From positions 41,076 through 105,075 of the forward strand of contig NZ_MWUJ01000014.1 of the NCBI RefSeq assembly GCF_002210225.1: a DNA stretch of 64,000 nucleotides, read 5' to 3'. The DNA comes from Geofilum rhodophaeum (GTDB lineage: Bacteria > Bacteroidota > Bacteroidia > Bacteroidales > Marinilabiliaceae). Of the stretch, positions 17,069-26,889 are shown piece after piece. Both the position numbers and the translations under genes were made by a program. Position 1 is the first letter of the stretch. Every line of letters begins with the position of its first letter. The notes under the pieces are model-generated. The model was not told the origin of the DNA and searched no databases. It saw only the letters and a program-made list of their open reading frames with translations.

Positions 17069-19303
17069 GTGTATTGCTGCAACTTTAAGAAAACGCTGCT
17101 TTTCCTAAGCCTGGTTCTTGGGGTCTCGGGGAAGATGCTGGCCAACGACTTCCTTTTTACCCCTGTAAACACCTCCAATGGACTGAGCGACAACCACATT
17201 CGCTACATTATGGAGATGCCGGACGGGCGACTGGTTTTCACCACCCAAACGCACATCAATTTGTTTGACGGAGTGCACTTTAGCCACTATGCACGCAAAC
17301 CGGAACATCGCTACCCACTCGAGGCGTACAGCGGGTTCACCCATCTGTATTTACAAGGCGACTCCCTGCTTTGGCTGAAAGACCACCATCAATTGAGCGC
17401 CTTTGATCTAAAAAAGGAACAATTTGTCAACGACCTCGAACAGTACTTTGTGCAACAGGGACTGACTGAGTCGGTAGACGATTTGTTTACCGATCAGCAG
17501 GACCGCCTGTGGCTGGTCAGCGGGGGTCAGTTACTGCAAGAAGACCTGCAGTTTAAGCTGGATCTGCCCCCCTCTCCTCAGCATTTGCAGGATTTGGCCA
17601 GCGACCATGAACACCTGTATTTATTCTTTAATACAGGTGAAGCAAGCTGTTACCAACTAAACGGTGGTCAGCGTCTCTACACACGTGCTGCCTACCCGGC
17701 TGCCGAAAGCAGTAATTTCGACAACACTTCCCTCATCATCCCTAAAGGTGAGGGCTTTTACCAACTGCGCAATGGCAGCAAAGGCGGCTTTTTCCATTTT
17801 GATGTCCCCTCACGAAAATGGACACGGATTATGGAGAAAGACTACACTTTAAACACCTTGATGATTACCGGGGACAATAAGGCCTACATCACTTGCGTTC
17901 AGGGATTTTGGATTATTGATTTAAACAGCCATGAACAACAACACCTGCCTGCTTTAAGGACGCAAAGAGGCAAGGTGCTGGCTACAGAAATCAGCACCAT
18001 TTACCAAGACCATCAGGAAGCGCTGTGGCTGGGAACCTTCAGCCGGGGCTTGTTGTACCATCATCCCCACCGCTACCTTTTACTGAGCTTGGATAAAACC
18101 GACACCTCCTTATCATGGAAGCACCCGGGACCCACCACCTACTTTGGGGAAGACCGTAGCGGCAACATCTACCTGAACGACCGGGGCAAAAACTACCAAC
18201 TGAACGTAGATACAAGCGGCAAGAGCCAACTCTTGCCGATAAGTCCGACCCAGGTACCCAAAGAATTGCAGAGGGAATACGGTTCGGACGCCGCTTTCAG
18301 CGCCTCCGACGGCAGCTTATACTTTGCCGACAAGGACGGCTATAGTGTTTATTTGTCCCATCCCGACCTGCCGACTCCTGCCCTCTCACACCCTCCCGTT
18401 TTTACCGCCTTTTACCTGCAGGGCGAAAAAATACTACCCAACAAGAGCTACCACAGCCGAGTGGTATTGCCCAGCCACCCCCCTTATGTCAATCACATCG
18501 AACTGAACCACAAACAGAACTTCATCATTCTTGAATTTTCGGCTTTAAATTATTTTGACCCCAAACGAACCCACTACCGCTACCAACTCGAAGGAATCGA
18601 CGAAAACTGGGTTTATGCTACCCACAACCAACAAAGCAACGGCATACTGCAGGCCCACTACACCAACCTGCCCCCCAATGAATACCGTTTTAAAGTTGCC
18701 GCATCGGTAGCCCCTGATCGTTGGGACGAAAAAAATACCACAAGTATTCAGCTCGTGATCCATGCCCCTTGGTGGAAAACTCCATGGGCCTACCTGATTT
18801 ACACGCTCCTTATCCTTTTAATCACTTATGCTGCGCTGCACCTTTATATTTATCAGACCAAAAAACGGCTGGAACGAAAAAACAAAGAGGACCTTTTGCT
18901 GGAGCGCATCCGCAGTCTTATTGAGGCCACCGCCACAGAAGACAACACCAAACCCGACCAAAACCAACCCGAATCGCCCTTTATTGCACAGGCGGTACAG
19001 CTCGTGGAACAAAACCTGCACCTACCCGGCTATTCGGTAGAACAATTGAGTCGCGATTTGTGCATGGACCGCACCGGCCTGTACCGAAAACTGGTCACCC
19101 TTCTGGACCAGTCGCCCAGCCTTTTCATTCGCAACATTCGCCTGCAGCGAGCGGCCCAACTTCTGCTCCAAGGCCAGCTGAGTATTGCAGAAGTGGCAGA
19201 ACAAACGGGCTTCAGCAGCTCCAGTTATCTGAGCAAGTGCTTTCAGGAGAGGTATGGCTGTCGCCCCTCCGAATACGCCAAAACAAAAGAAAATGCCCGA
19301 TAA
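17069..19303 (+). CDS. Membrane-spanning propeller/Y_Y_Y/AraC transcription regulator without kinase
   Basis: 744 residues. A GTG start at 17069 is chosen because it gives a full signal/anchor sequence (FKKTLLFLSLVLGVSGKMLA); the next ATG is inside that peptide. The N-terminal ~450 residues contain propeller-type repeats (NTSNGLSDNHIRYIMEMPDG; LFTDQQDRLWLVSGG; IYQDHQEALWLGTFSRGL), then a Y_Y_Y beta domain (~480-580; YRYQLEGIDENWVYA and NEYRFKVAAS), one helix (WAYLIYTLLILLITYAAL), and a C-terminal AraC HTH pair (~635-740; YSVEQLSRDLCMDRTGLYRK and SIAEVAEQTGFSSSSYLSKC). Hybrid two-component systems of Bacteroidota have the same ends but with histidine kinase and receiver domains between. Here both are missing, so the signal must pass directly through the membrane to DNA. 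The ligand is unknown. Confidence 0.85.
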   Translation: MYCCNFKKTLLFLSLVLGVSGKMLANDFLFTPVNTSNGLSDNHIRYIMEMPDGRLVFTTQTHINLFDGVHFSHYARKPEHRYPLEAYSGFTHLYLQGDSLLWLKDHHQLSAFDLKKEQFVNDLEQYFVQQGLTESVDDLFTDQQDRLWLVSGGQLLQEDLQFKLDLPPSPQHLQDLASDHEHLYLFFNTGEASCYQLNGGQRLYTRAAYPAAESSNFDNTSLIIPKGEGFYQLRNGSKGGFFHFDVPSRKWTRIMEKDYTLNTLMITGDNKAYITCVQGFWIIDLNSHEQQHLPALRTQRGKVLATEISTIYQDHQEALWLGTFSRGLLYHHPHRYLLLSLDKTDTSLSWKHPGPTTYFGEDRSGNIYLNDRGKNYQLNVDTSGKSQLLPISPTQVPKELQREYGSDAAFSASDGSLYFADKDGYSVYLSHPDLPTPALSHPPVFTAFYLQGEKILPNKSYHSRVVLPSHPPYVNHIELNHKQNFIILEFSALNYFDPKRTHYRYQLEGIDENWVYATHNQQSNGILQAHYTNLPPNEYRFKVAASVAPDRWDEKNTTSIQLVIHAPWWKTPWAYLIYTLLILLITYAALHLYIYQTKKRLERKNKEDLLLERIRSLIEATATEDNTKPDQNQPESPFIAQAVQLVEQNLHLPGYSVEQLSRDLCMDRTGLYRKLVTLLDQSPSLFIRNIRLQRAAQLLLQGQLSIAEVAEQTGFSSSSYLSKCFQERYGCRPSEYAKTKENAR

Positions 19304-19331
19304 GAGAAACCGCAGTTTCCCCATCGGGCAT
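19293..19331. terminator. Bidirectional terminator containing a stop codon
   Basis: Outer arms ATGCCCGAT and ATCGGGCAT, inner arms GAAAC-CGCA-GTTTC. The left arm includes the last codons and TAA of the AraC regulator. It would serve both this gene and the convergent GH31 gene. Confidence 0.7.
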
Positions 19332-19359
19332 AAACATTATGGACTCAAACAGGGCTTAT

Positions 19360-21726
19360 TTATAACTTCACAACCACTTTCTTGCCCTTGTAATCCACAG
19401 TTTTGCTTGATCCGTCAGAAAGGGTAATCGTAAATTTTCGCTCGCTAAGCATGCCTTCGAAAGTCCCTCTTCTGGCGCCAATGGTTAGCTTTTTTGCCCC
19501 ATCGTTCCAGCTGATCGGAATCTCTGAAAAGGCCCCCTCCTCATAATTGTAGTTGTCCCCTTCGTCTTCATACAGCACAAAGCTGCCGTCGTCGCCGGCA
19601 AAAACCTTCAGCTCCAAATGGTCCCAAGGCTTTTCAGCCGCATACTGCACATCGGGTCCCAGTGGCAAAATGGCTCCGGCTTTTACATACAAAGGAATAA
19701 GGTCGATCGGCGCCTCCCGGCTTATGGTCTGTCCACCCTCCATACGCTCACCGGTCCAAAAGTCATACCATCCGGCGGCCTCCGGCAGATACAACTGGCG
19801 TGACTTCACCATGCTGAAGTCGGCTTTGCCATCAACGGTATACATTCCTTCGGTAACAGGACACACCAGAATTGATTTTCCAAACATAAATTGATCGTTG
19901 ATGTCCAAAGCCTTGGTGTCGTGAGCAAAATCCATAACCAGAGCGCGAGTCATGGTCGATTGTCTGGCCGACACCTCCCACGAAGTAGAATAGATGTAGG
20001 GCAGCAAACTGTAGCGGAGACGAATGGCTTTTTCGAGGGCATCGTAAATCGGCTCGCCCTTTTCGCCGAACTGATAGATTTCACGCGGAAAACCTTCTCC
20101 GTGCGAACGCATCATAGGAGTAAAAGCCCCAAACTGCATCCAACGAACCTGAAGTTCGCGATAATCGGGATTGTTTAAGGGATCCCTGAACTCCCACAGA
20201 AAGAAACCACCAATATCGGTATTCCAGTGCGGAATGCCCGTCAACGAAAAGTTCAATCCCGCAGAGATTTGCTTCTTATAGTTCTCCCACGAAGCCACCA
20301 CATCGCCGGTCCACGTATTGGCCCCATAGCGCTGCTGACCGGCAAAAGCCGAACGCGTTAATATAAACACCCGCTTATCCGAATCCAGCTCCCGCTGATT
20401 TTTATACACTCCGCCCACCGTCATCAAGGGGTAGGCATTGCGTACTTTTCTGAACGACCCCATATACGTAGGATTGTCGTAGTCTTCGGGTTGAATTTCG
20501 AGGTGATCAGGCTCTGTAGAGTCCATCCACCAGCCATCAATCCCCAACGACCACAGGCCTTCCTTTAAATGTTTCCAATAGATGTCGCGTGCCTCCGGAT
20601 TATAAGCATCGTACACCCTTACACCGGAGGGATAATCCATATTGGGCGGCCATTTTTGTATGCCCGACTGGGGCCAGGTGGTGAAATCCATCAAAGCATC
20701 GATTTTCTCTAACTCGCGGTACTGCTTGGTATGGGGACCAAAAGAAGACCAGATGGAAATAATCATGTGGGCATTGAGATTGTGTGCATCGTCCACCATT
20801 TTCTGAGGGTTGGGAAACTCCGGATTCAGAAACTCCATGGCATTCCACAGGTAATTACTGCCCCAATACTGCCAATCCTGAATAATGCCGTCGAGGGGCA
20901 CTTGCAAATCCCTGTACTTTTTCACCACCCCCAACAACTCATGCTGACTCTTATAGCGCTCCCGACTTTGCCAGAAACCGTAGGTCCACAAAGGAAACAT
21001 TGGCACCTGTCCGGTTAGTTCACGCATGCAAGCCACCACTCCATCGGCATTTCCTCCATACATAAAATAATAGTCGATGCCGTCGCCGACCTCCGACTCA
21101 AAAGAAGTAGCTGCTTCACTATCGGCAAAAGTAGTGGGCGAATAATTGTCCCAAAACAAGCCATAGCCCTTATGCGATTGAATAAAAGGAACCACATCCT
21201 CCACATTACCCTGAATCAGGTATTTGGTCTGATGACGCTGCGACATTTTTCCATCCTGCATCAGGCCCAGCCCATAAATGGCCTCCTCTTTATCCAGCAC
21301 AAAACTTTGCTTTACCCGGAAAGTTTCTTCTTCCACATCTTTAAAGGGCACAAATCCGGCCCCACCAGCCTGCTCTTGCAAAAGCGGCTGTCCCTTTGCA
21401 TCGGCAAAGGACAGCTGGCCGGTTTCTAAATCGAGCTGCACCTGCATCTGCTTGCTTTTAACGCGAAGCACTTGCTTTACTTGGTCCACCACCAGGTTTA
21501 AGTTTTGGGGACTTGCAATAACCGACAAGCTCTCCTTGGTAAAAGTCCGATTGGCCGGCGATTTAATTATTCGTACAACTTTGGGCGAATAATACGCAAT
21601 TTCGACCTTTACATCATCAACAACAGCTTTAATCCCATGTGTTGTTTGTTCAAAGTTTTGCCCCTTTACGGCAAAAACTACCGCGAGCAGCAGCAACAAC
21701 ACGCTTGCCCTTAAATTCATTTTCAT
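19360..21726 (-). CDS. Secreted GH31 alpha-glycosidase (alpha-glucosidase/xylosidase type)
   Basis: 788 residues with a signal peptide (LRASVLLLLLAVVFAVKGQ). Order: N-terminal beta domain (to ~200), (beta/alpha)8 barrel with the retaining GH31 nucleophile Asp in DGWWMDSTEPDH (~400) and the acid/base Asp in NTWTGDVVASW (~465), GIPHWNTDIGGFF after it, then C-terminal beta domains including a DUF5110-like part (LKVFAGDDGSFVLYEDEGDN). GH31 enzymes cleave terminal alpha-linked glucose or xylose from oligosaccharides or xyloglucan fragments, probably in the periplasm here. Substrate choice needs comparison with characterised subfamilies. GH43 and CE7 genes within 7 kb on the same strand suggest loosely grouped hemicellulose use; no SusC/SusD pair is in the window. 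Confidence 0.93.
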   Translation of the reverse strand: MKMNLRASVLLLLLAVVFAVKGQNFEQTTHGIKAVVDDVKVEIAYYSPKVVRIIKSPANRTFTKESLSVIASPQNLNLVVDQVKQVLRVKSKQMQVQLDLETGQLSFADAKGQPLLQEQAGGAGFVPFKDVEEETFRVKQSFVLDKEEAIYGLGLMQDGKMSQRHQTKYLIQGNVEDVVPFIQSHKGYGLFWDNYSPTTFADSEAATSFESEVGDGIDYYFMYGGNADGVVACMRELTGQVPMFPLWTYGFWQSRERYKSQHELLGVVKKYRDLQVPLDGIIQDWQYWGSNYLWNAMEFLNPEFPNPQKMVDDAHNLNAHMIISIWSSFGPHTKQYRELEKIDALMDFTTWPQSGIQKWPPNMDYPSGVRVYDAYNPEARDIYWKHLKEGLWSLGIDGWWMDSTEPDHLEIQPEDYDNPTYMGSFRKVRNAYPLMTVGGVYKNQRELDSDKRVFILTRSAFAGQQRYGANTWTGDVVASWENYKKQISAGLNFSLTGIPHWNTDIGGFFLWEFRDPLNNPDYRELQVRWMQFGAFTPMMRSHGEGFPREIYQFGEKGEPIYDALEKAIRLRYSLLPYIYSTSWEVSARQSTMTRALVMDFAHDTKALDINDQFMFGKSILVCPVTEGMYTVDGKADFSMVKSRQLYLPEAAGWYDFWTGERMEGGQTISREAPIDLIPLYVKAGAILPLGPDVQYAAEKPWDHLELKVFAGDDGSFVLYEDEGDNYNYEEGAFSEIPISWNDGAKKLTIGARRGTFEGMLSERKFTITLSDGSSKTVDYKGKKVVVKL

Positions 21727-21900
21727 AGTCGTCCATTAATAAGGTTAAACACTTAGGATAAAAGTAAAAAGAGTTGTTTTTGGTGAACAACAGTGTGGTT
21801 GAAACCTACAACAAATTTGTTGAATTCCTGCCAAACCTGTGGTCAGTAGGTCTGTAGACCTTGAATATTCTGTGTTTTAAACTTGTCTTATGAATACAAT

Positions 21901-21936
21901 AAAAAAGGATGACTCGTTCTTTTGAGCCATCCTTTT
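21901..21936. terminator. Terminator after the GH43 gene
   Basis: AAAAGGATG and CATCCTTTT arms with an inner CTC/GAG extension and an A-run/T-run on either side. It lies just downstream of the GH43 stop on the minus strand and upstream of the GH31 promoter region. Confidence 0.65.
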
Positions 21937-21970
21937 AACAAATATCGTTTAGGTCAAGCCTAATGCATAC

Positions 21971-22987
21971 TTAGTCGTTCACATCGTGACGAAAATCCGG
22001 AAAGCCGTCTTCGCTCCAGTGCAGCACCCGGGCACGGGTGTGCCGGTTGGGATCGTGTAAAGGTTCTCCTTGTATCTCTTTGTATTCACGGGCATGATAA
22101 ATCATGATGTCGGTCTTGCCGTCCTCTGCAACGGTAAAGCTGTTGTGGCCTGGGCCAAAACGCTTGAACTCATCGTGGGTGGCAAATACCGGCTCGGAAG
22201 CTTTGTTCCAGGAGGCTGTATCCAGCAAATCGGCATTTTCATCGATCCACAGCAGGCCCAAACAATAATTGTGATCGGTGGCACTGGCCGAATAGGTGAC
22301 AAAAATCTTTCCGTTGCGCTTGAGCACAGCAGGGCCTTCGTTGACTTGGTGGCCAATTTTTTCCCACTCGTACTCGGGTTCGGTAATCACCACTTGGGGA
22401 CCTTCCAGGGTAACGGCATCTTTCATTTTTGATAGGATGAGTCCGGTATTGTAGGGTTTGGCCCGCTCCGCCCAAATCAAATAACGCTGCCCATTGTGCT
22501 CAAAGGTGGTGGCATCGAGGGCAAAATCGTCCCGCTCGGTCATTATTTGTCCCTCCTCTACCCATTCGCCTTCCATGGGGTTGGCGGAGGTGTTCGACAG
22601 TACGTGCATCCTGATTTTCCAACGTTCTTCAGCGGTGCCGGCTGCAAAATAGATGTGCCACTTTCCGTCGAAGCGATGCAATTCGGGAGCCCAGATGTGA
22701 TTGCCCATGGGTCCTTCATTGTGTTTGCGCCAAATTACTTTGGCCTCGGCTTCTTTTAGTCCGTTAATGCTTGCTGCACTGCGGAGCTCAATACGGTCGT
22801 ACTCGGGTGCTGTGGCAATAAGGTAGTAGGTGCCGTCCTCGGCTTTGTACACCCAGGGATCGGCTCGCTGAAACACCAGGGGGTTCTCAAAGGTGATTGC
22901 TTTGGTCTGGGCCTCGCTGCAACTCTGAGTGAATACGCCAAAAACCAGCGCAAAAGCCATCAAAGTCAGGTACTTTTTAATTTTCAT
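21971..22987 (-). CDS. GH43-family glycosidase, lipoprotein
   Basis: 338 residues from the ATG at 22987, chosen because it opens a lipoprotein signal (MKIKKYLTLMAFALVFGVFT, then QSC) and because an exact -7 box lies between it and the longer in-frame start at 23047. The five-bladed propeller has the three GH43 acids: general base Asp in FQRADPWVY, the pKa-tuning Asp in FALDATTFEHNG and the acid Glu in HQVNEGPAVLK. IWAPELHRFDGKWHIYFAA is the usual GH43 blade. Activity is expected on arabinose- or xylose-containing side chains; subfamily cannot be fixed by eye. It is probably anchored to the periplasmic or outer surface. Confidence 0.9.
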   Translation of the reverse strand: MKIKKYLTLMAFALVFGVFTQSCSEAQTKAITFENPLVFQRADPWVYKAEDGTYYLIATAPEYDRIELRSAASINGLKEAEAKVIWRKHNEGPMGNHIWAPELHRFDGKWHIYFAAGTAEERWKIRMHVLSNTSANPMEGEWVEEGQIMTERDDFALDATTFEHNGQRYLIWAERAKPYNTGLILSKMKDAVTLEGPQVVITEPEYEWEKIGHQVNEGPAVLKRNGKIFVTYSASATDHNYCLGLLWIDENADLLDTASWNKASEPVFATHDEFKRFGPGHNSFTVAEDGKTDIMIYHAREYKEIQGEPLHDPNRHTRARVLHWSEDGFPDFRHDVND

Positions 22988-23035
22988 ATTCAATAGATTT
23001 AGTTTGTTATGATAAAAGCGGTATGTATCCTCAGC

Positions 23036-23043
23036 CAAAGATA
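23036..23043 (-). promoter_or_regulatory. -7 promoter box for the GH43 gene
   Basis: Minus-strand TATCTTTG, an exact TAnnTTTG match giving a leader of about 43 bases to the ATG at 22987. No convincing -33 box. Confidence 0.45.
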
Positions 23044-23065
23044 GCATTCGTGGGGTAAAGGCGTG

Positions 23066-23932
23066 CTATTTTGTGAAAAAAAGCAGGTCGGAGAAACGAG
23101 CAGAGACCAACTCAATCAGGGATGATCTCACTTGAGCGCGCAGTTCAAAATCAACAACAAATTCTACCACCAGGAGTAATTTCTCCTGCTGCACATCACT
23201 GAATATCCTGGTGTACTCGTGTTGCACAGACAAATCAGCCAGGGATTCGCGCAAACCCTGTACCCGTGAAGCAAAGTCAGCTGGCAGGGCCGACAAAGGA
23301 AATCGCATACGATCGTATACCGATTTTTTGCCTATTACCTGAATGCTTTTTTCGAGAAAGAAACGGTTGGGCACCCGGGTGTAATCTTCCGGAGTGTTCT
23401 CCGTTTTGTCGAGGTGCACATAAAAGGTCCCGATATGCAACACCTTTCCCTCCTCTTCGCCTATGCGTATGTAGTCGCCTATGCGGAAGGGCTTTTTTCG
23501 GAGTACAATCATCCAGCCAAAAAAGGAGAGCAGGACTTCGCGAATGGCGAAGGCCAGACCGGTAGCCAGCAAACCCACAAAAAGGGTAAGATTGCCCAAG
23601 GATACGCCGGAGTGGTGCAAAAGCACAAGCGCCCCAACGGTGTAAACCGTCCAACTGTATATTTTGGTGTAAAAAATCCTTTCCTCAGGCCCCTCAAACC
23701 AGTTGAAAACCCTGCTGATGGTCAAACGCAACAACAAACTGGTGCCCAACCAAATGGCGAGCACAAGGGAAACATTGTTGATGATTTTTCGAACCAGATC
23801 GGGCAGCTCCACCATTTTGCGCAGCTCCATAAACAAGAGTCCCTGCAACACCAACAAAAGCACCAGTCCCAGCACTACCGAAAGACTAAGGAAGCGCACC
23901 CTGCGCTTTTTAAAACGCTTACTCATAACCAT
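23066..23932 (-). CDS. MscS-family mechanosensitive channel
   Basis: 288 residues from the first ATG (23932); a TTG at 23953 and an ATG at 23926 are alternatives. Three to four membrane helices (LSVVLGLVLLLVLQGLLFM; VSLVLAIWLGTSLLLRL; the pore-lining region LFVGLLATGLAFAIREVLLSF) are followed by the MscS beta domain (FRIGDYIRIGEEEGKVLHIG, then TRVPNRFFLEKSI) and a cytoplasmic alpha/beta domain. Such channels release solutes on hypo-osmotic shock. The polybasic start (SKRFKKRRVR) suits a cytoplasmic N-terminus. Neighbours give no special context. Confidence 0.88.
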   Translation of the reverse strand: MVMSKRFKKRRVRFLSLSVVLGLVLLLVLQGLLFMELRKMVELPDLVRKIINNVSLVLAIWLGTSLLLRLTISRVFNWFEGPEERIFYTKIYSWTVYTVGALVLLHHSGVSLGNLTLFVGLLATGLAFAIREVLLSFFGWMIVLRKKPFRIGDYIRIGEEEGKVLHIGTFYVHLDKTENTPEDYTRVPNRFFLEKSIQVIGKKSVYDRMRFPLSALPADFASRVQGLRESLADLSVQHEYTRIFSDVQQEKLLLVVEFVVDFELRAQVRSSLIELVSARFSDLLFFTK

Positions 23933-24035
23933 TGAATTTTGAGAAATACCCAAATCCTCATCGTAAAATCAAGCCATTAATACAACACCACTCATTTTCT
24001 GAAATCCTGCTGTTCTTTTGACAGAGCGCTTCTGG

Positions 24036-24059
24036 GAGTACCGGTATCAGCCGGTACTC
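24036..24059. terminator. Terminator hairpin containing the ppc stop codon
   Basis: GAGTACCGG (24036-24044) and CCGGTACTC (24051-24059) flank a 6-base loop that holds the TGA of ppc. There is no long T-run on either side, so its strength as an intrinsic terminator is uncertain. Confidence 0.5.
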
Positions 24060-26797
24060 TTAACGCCGCCCGAAATGGCTGTGGTAATGACCAGCAGCTT
24101 TTGCAGCAAAGCGTCTGCCTTCTGAGGATCTTCGTCCTTCAATTTACGCCACTCGCGCAACTTGTTAACTTGCAGGTGGTGCAGGGTAAACAGGGGCCGC
24201 TTGCGTCGGTCGATGTTGGCCAGGAGACTCACCCTTCGGCTTTCGGTCTGATCGCCCAAGAGGGAGGCTATGTGCTGCAGACTCTCGCGGTGCTCCTCCA
24301 AAATGCGCTCCATAAAGGTATTGCGCACCTTATCGTCGCTTACCAACGAAGCATACTCCTGCATCAAACGCGTATCGGCATTCAGAAGGTTGGTCTCTAT
24401 ATGAATGAGGGTGTAGCGCAAAAAGGGCCACGACTGGGCATAGTTGCGTAAGGCTTCATACTCCTGGGGATGATCTTTTTGCAGGGTGTTGAGGGCGTGC
24501 CCTACGCCATACCAGGCGGTGAGGTTGAAGCGCGACTGGTTCCAGCTGAATACCCAGGGAATGGCCCGTAAATCGTTGAGGGTCCGCTTGCCGGTTCGTC
24601 GCGACGGTCTGGAACCAATTTTGCTTTGCTCGAGCACGTCGATGGGGGTACATTCGCTGTAAAAACGAATGAAATCGGGGTGCTGTATCAATTCCTGGTA
24701 ATGTTTCAGCGAAAGTTGATTGAGTAAATCCAGTGCATCCACCGGATACTGACGCGGCTCCACCGGATATTTGTAAAAGCCGGTCTGCAAGGAGGCCCCG
24801 GCCAGCAACATTTCGAGGTTGTAGGTGGCATTTACCAGGTTGGCAAATTGCTGGGCTATGGTTTCGCCCTGAACGGTCAGTTTAATTTCGCCGGAAAATG
24901 AACCCAGGGGCATGCTGTCCAAAAAGCGGTGGTACTTACCGCCTCCGCGACTGATGGTTCCGCCTATTCCGTGGAAAAAGCGCAACTTAATGCCGTGGCG
25001 ATTGGCGACTTCGGTGAGGGCGCGCTCTGCCTTATAAATGTTCCAGCGACTGGCTACAATGCCACCATCCTTGTTGCTGTCGCTGTAACCCAACATTACT
25101 TCCTGTACGGTGCCGTTGTCTTGTTTCACCAGATGCACCGAGGGGTGCGACAGGTAACGCTCCATGATTTCAGGTGAAGCATGCAAGTCGTCGATGGTCT
25201 CAAACAAGGGCACAATCTGCAATCCTGCGTCTTGGAGACCAACCTCGCGCAAAAACAGCTGAACCACCAACAAATCGCTTACCCCACGGGTCATGCTCAC
25301 AATCAGGGCGCCCAGGCCCTCGGTGCCGTATTTTTTAATGTGATCACGCAATTCGAGATAGCAAGCCAGCACCTGGTCGGCTTCGGGACCAACCGAAACG
25401 CCAGAAATTACAAAGGGGCGGCGACTTTCCAGTTCCTGACTCAGAAAAGCAATGCGCTTTTCTTCGTCCCACTTCGAAAAATCGGTATCTCCGGCCGAAG
25501 CAAAAGCGAGCATCTGCTCTATGGCTTTATCGTGAAAGTCACTGTTTTGGCGGATGTCCAGCTTGGCCAAATGAAAGCCAAAGGCCTTCACCTGGCGCTC
25601 TACGGGAAACAGGAAACCATCCACAATACGATCGGCGCCTATTTTTAAAAGGGTTTTTCGCAAAAACAACAGATCGGCTGCCAACTCCTCAGAGTTGGCG
25701 TACAGCGAACCCTTGCCCCGCTCTCTTTCCTTCCGGGTATTGCTTAATTTTACCAGACATAAATTGAGGTACTGCCGCCAGGGCTCGTGCAAGTTGCGCT
25801 CCAGGGCCTTTTTCCCCTGCTTTCCCAACTGAGCGGCCATTTGCTGAATGCGCTTCATCAGCTCGGCCGGCACATCGTTGCGCCCTTCCGAAAAGCTCAT
25901 CTGCGTAACCAGATTGGTCAGTTGACCCTCCAGTAAGTCCAGGGCCCCCATGCGCAACTCCATCAGGGTTTGCCGCGTTACATCTGCCGTAACATAAGGG
26001 TGCCCGTCCCGGTCGCCCCCTACCCAGCTCCCGAAAGTCACCTTCGGGTAGTTATTGGGATCACGCAAAACCTGGCGATCAAAGCCATGCGCCCGCCAGG
26101 CAAAACGCAGGCGCTCGTCGCTCAACTTCAGTGCCTCAGGAAACACCTTCTTAAAATAGTGCATCACACTGCTGCGCTCCGAAGCCACATCGGGCTTCTC
26201 CAGATAAACCTCTCCCGTGCGCCACCAACGCTCCAGCAAAGCACGTATCTGCTCATTGATCACTTTTCGTTCGGTCTCCGACCAAACAGCATTCTCCTTT
26301 TTTACCAACAAAAGATAGAGCTCGCGGTGCAATTCCAAAATCGTAATCCGCTTAGCCTCAGTGGGATGTGCAGTTAGCACGGGATTGATATGAATATCAG
26401 GCAAGATGCTTGCAATCTGCTCCTGGGTAAGTCCCCGCTTCTCCCACTTTTTAAAAGTCTCGGCCCAGGAACCGCGAATTTTAGCGGCGCCCAAACGGTT
26501 CTCCACTTTTCGGCGAAACTGCACGGCAGCATTCTCCTCCACCAAATTCATCAGCTGAAACAGCACACTTAAGGCCTGCACCAGCTTATCCTCCGAAATC
26601 TTGCTCTTAGATATTACTTCCTCATCGTCGTTGATGGCCGACAAAACCCTGGCCACGGAGTCCTCCTTCAAGTCCTTCAGCATCTCTCTGAAATACTGAC
26701 TCAAAGACCCCAGATCCTTTCCAATTTTCTGTAAGCCCTCCGACTCCACTTGCTGCTTCAACGCAGCCATATCCTGCAGGTCATTACCCTTTTTCAT
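24047..26797 (-). CDS. ppc: Phosphoenolpyruvate carboxylase
   Basis: 916 residues from the ATG at 26797; the frame is open to 26869, but the only promoter box lies at 26859-26866, so the longer form is unlikely. It carboxylates PEP with bicarbonate to oxaloacetate, filling the TCA cycle. Family motifs are intact: catalytic His in VLTAHPTEAKR (~150), GSWVGGDRDGHPYVT, MLGYSDSNKDGGIVASRW, the mobile loop FHGIGGTISRGGGK, and RAIPWVFSWNQSRFNLTAWYG. The C-terminus ISGGVKSTG matches the usual NTG-type tail. Confidence 0.96.
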   Translation of the reverse strand: MKKGNDLQDMAALKQQVESEGLQKIGKDLGSLSQYFREMLKDLKEDSVARVLSAINDDEEVISKSKISEDKLVQALSVLFQLMNLVEENAAVQFRRKVENRLGAAKIRGSWAETFKKWEKRGLTQEQIASILPDIHINPVLTAHPTEAKRITILELHRELYLLLVKKENAVWSETERKVINEQIRALLERWWRTGEVYLEKPDVASERSSVMHYFKKVFPEALKLSDERLRFAWRAHGFDRQVLRDPNNYPKVTFGSWVGGDRDGHPYVTADVTRQTLMELRMGALDLLEGQLTNLVTQMSFSEGRNDVPAELMKRIQQMAAQLGKQGKKALERNLHEPWRQYLNLCLVKLSNTRKERERGKGSLYANSEELAADLLFLRKTLLKIGADRIVDGFLFPVERQVKAFGFHLAKLDIRQNSDFHDKAIEQMLAFASAGDTDFSKWDEEKRIAFLSQELESRRPFVISGVSVGPEADQVLACYLELRDHIKKYGTEGLGALIVSMTRGVSDLLVVQLFLREVGLQDAGLQIVPLFETIDDLHASPEIMERYLSHPSVHLVKQDNGTVQEVMLGYSDSNKDGGIVASRWNIYKAERALTEVANRHGIKLRFFHGIGGTISRGGGKYHRFLDSMPLGSFSGEIKLTVQGETIAQQFANLVNATYNLEMLLAGASLQTGFYKYPVEPRQYPVDALDLLNQLSLKHYQELIQHPDFIRFYSECTPIDVLEQSKIGSRPSRRTGKRTLNDLRAIPWVFSWNQSRFNLTAWYGVGHALNTLQKDHPQEYEALRNYAQSWPFLRYTLIHIETNLLNADTRLMQEYASLVSDDKVRNTFMERILEEHRESLQHIASLLGDQTESRRVSLLANIDRRKRPLFTLHHLQVNKLREWRKLKDEDPQKADALLQKLLVITTAISGGVKSTG

Positions 26798-26858
26798 AAA
26801 ATAAGCATTAGGTTCAATTCTCAAACAAGCCAACCCCTCCGCCGGTTCAAACACTCCA

Positions 26859-26866
26859 CAAAGATA
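26859..26866 (-). promoter_or_regulatory. -7 promoter box for ppc
   Basis: Minus-strand TATCTTTG, exact TAnnTTTG, about 62 bases before the ATG at 26797. No clear -33 TTTG. The hairpin repeats begin only about 25 bases further upstream. Confidence 0.45.
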
Positions 26867-26889
26867 CAAGATTTTCTTTCTGCCCGCAG

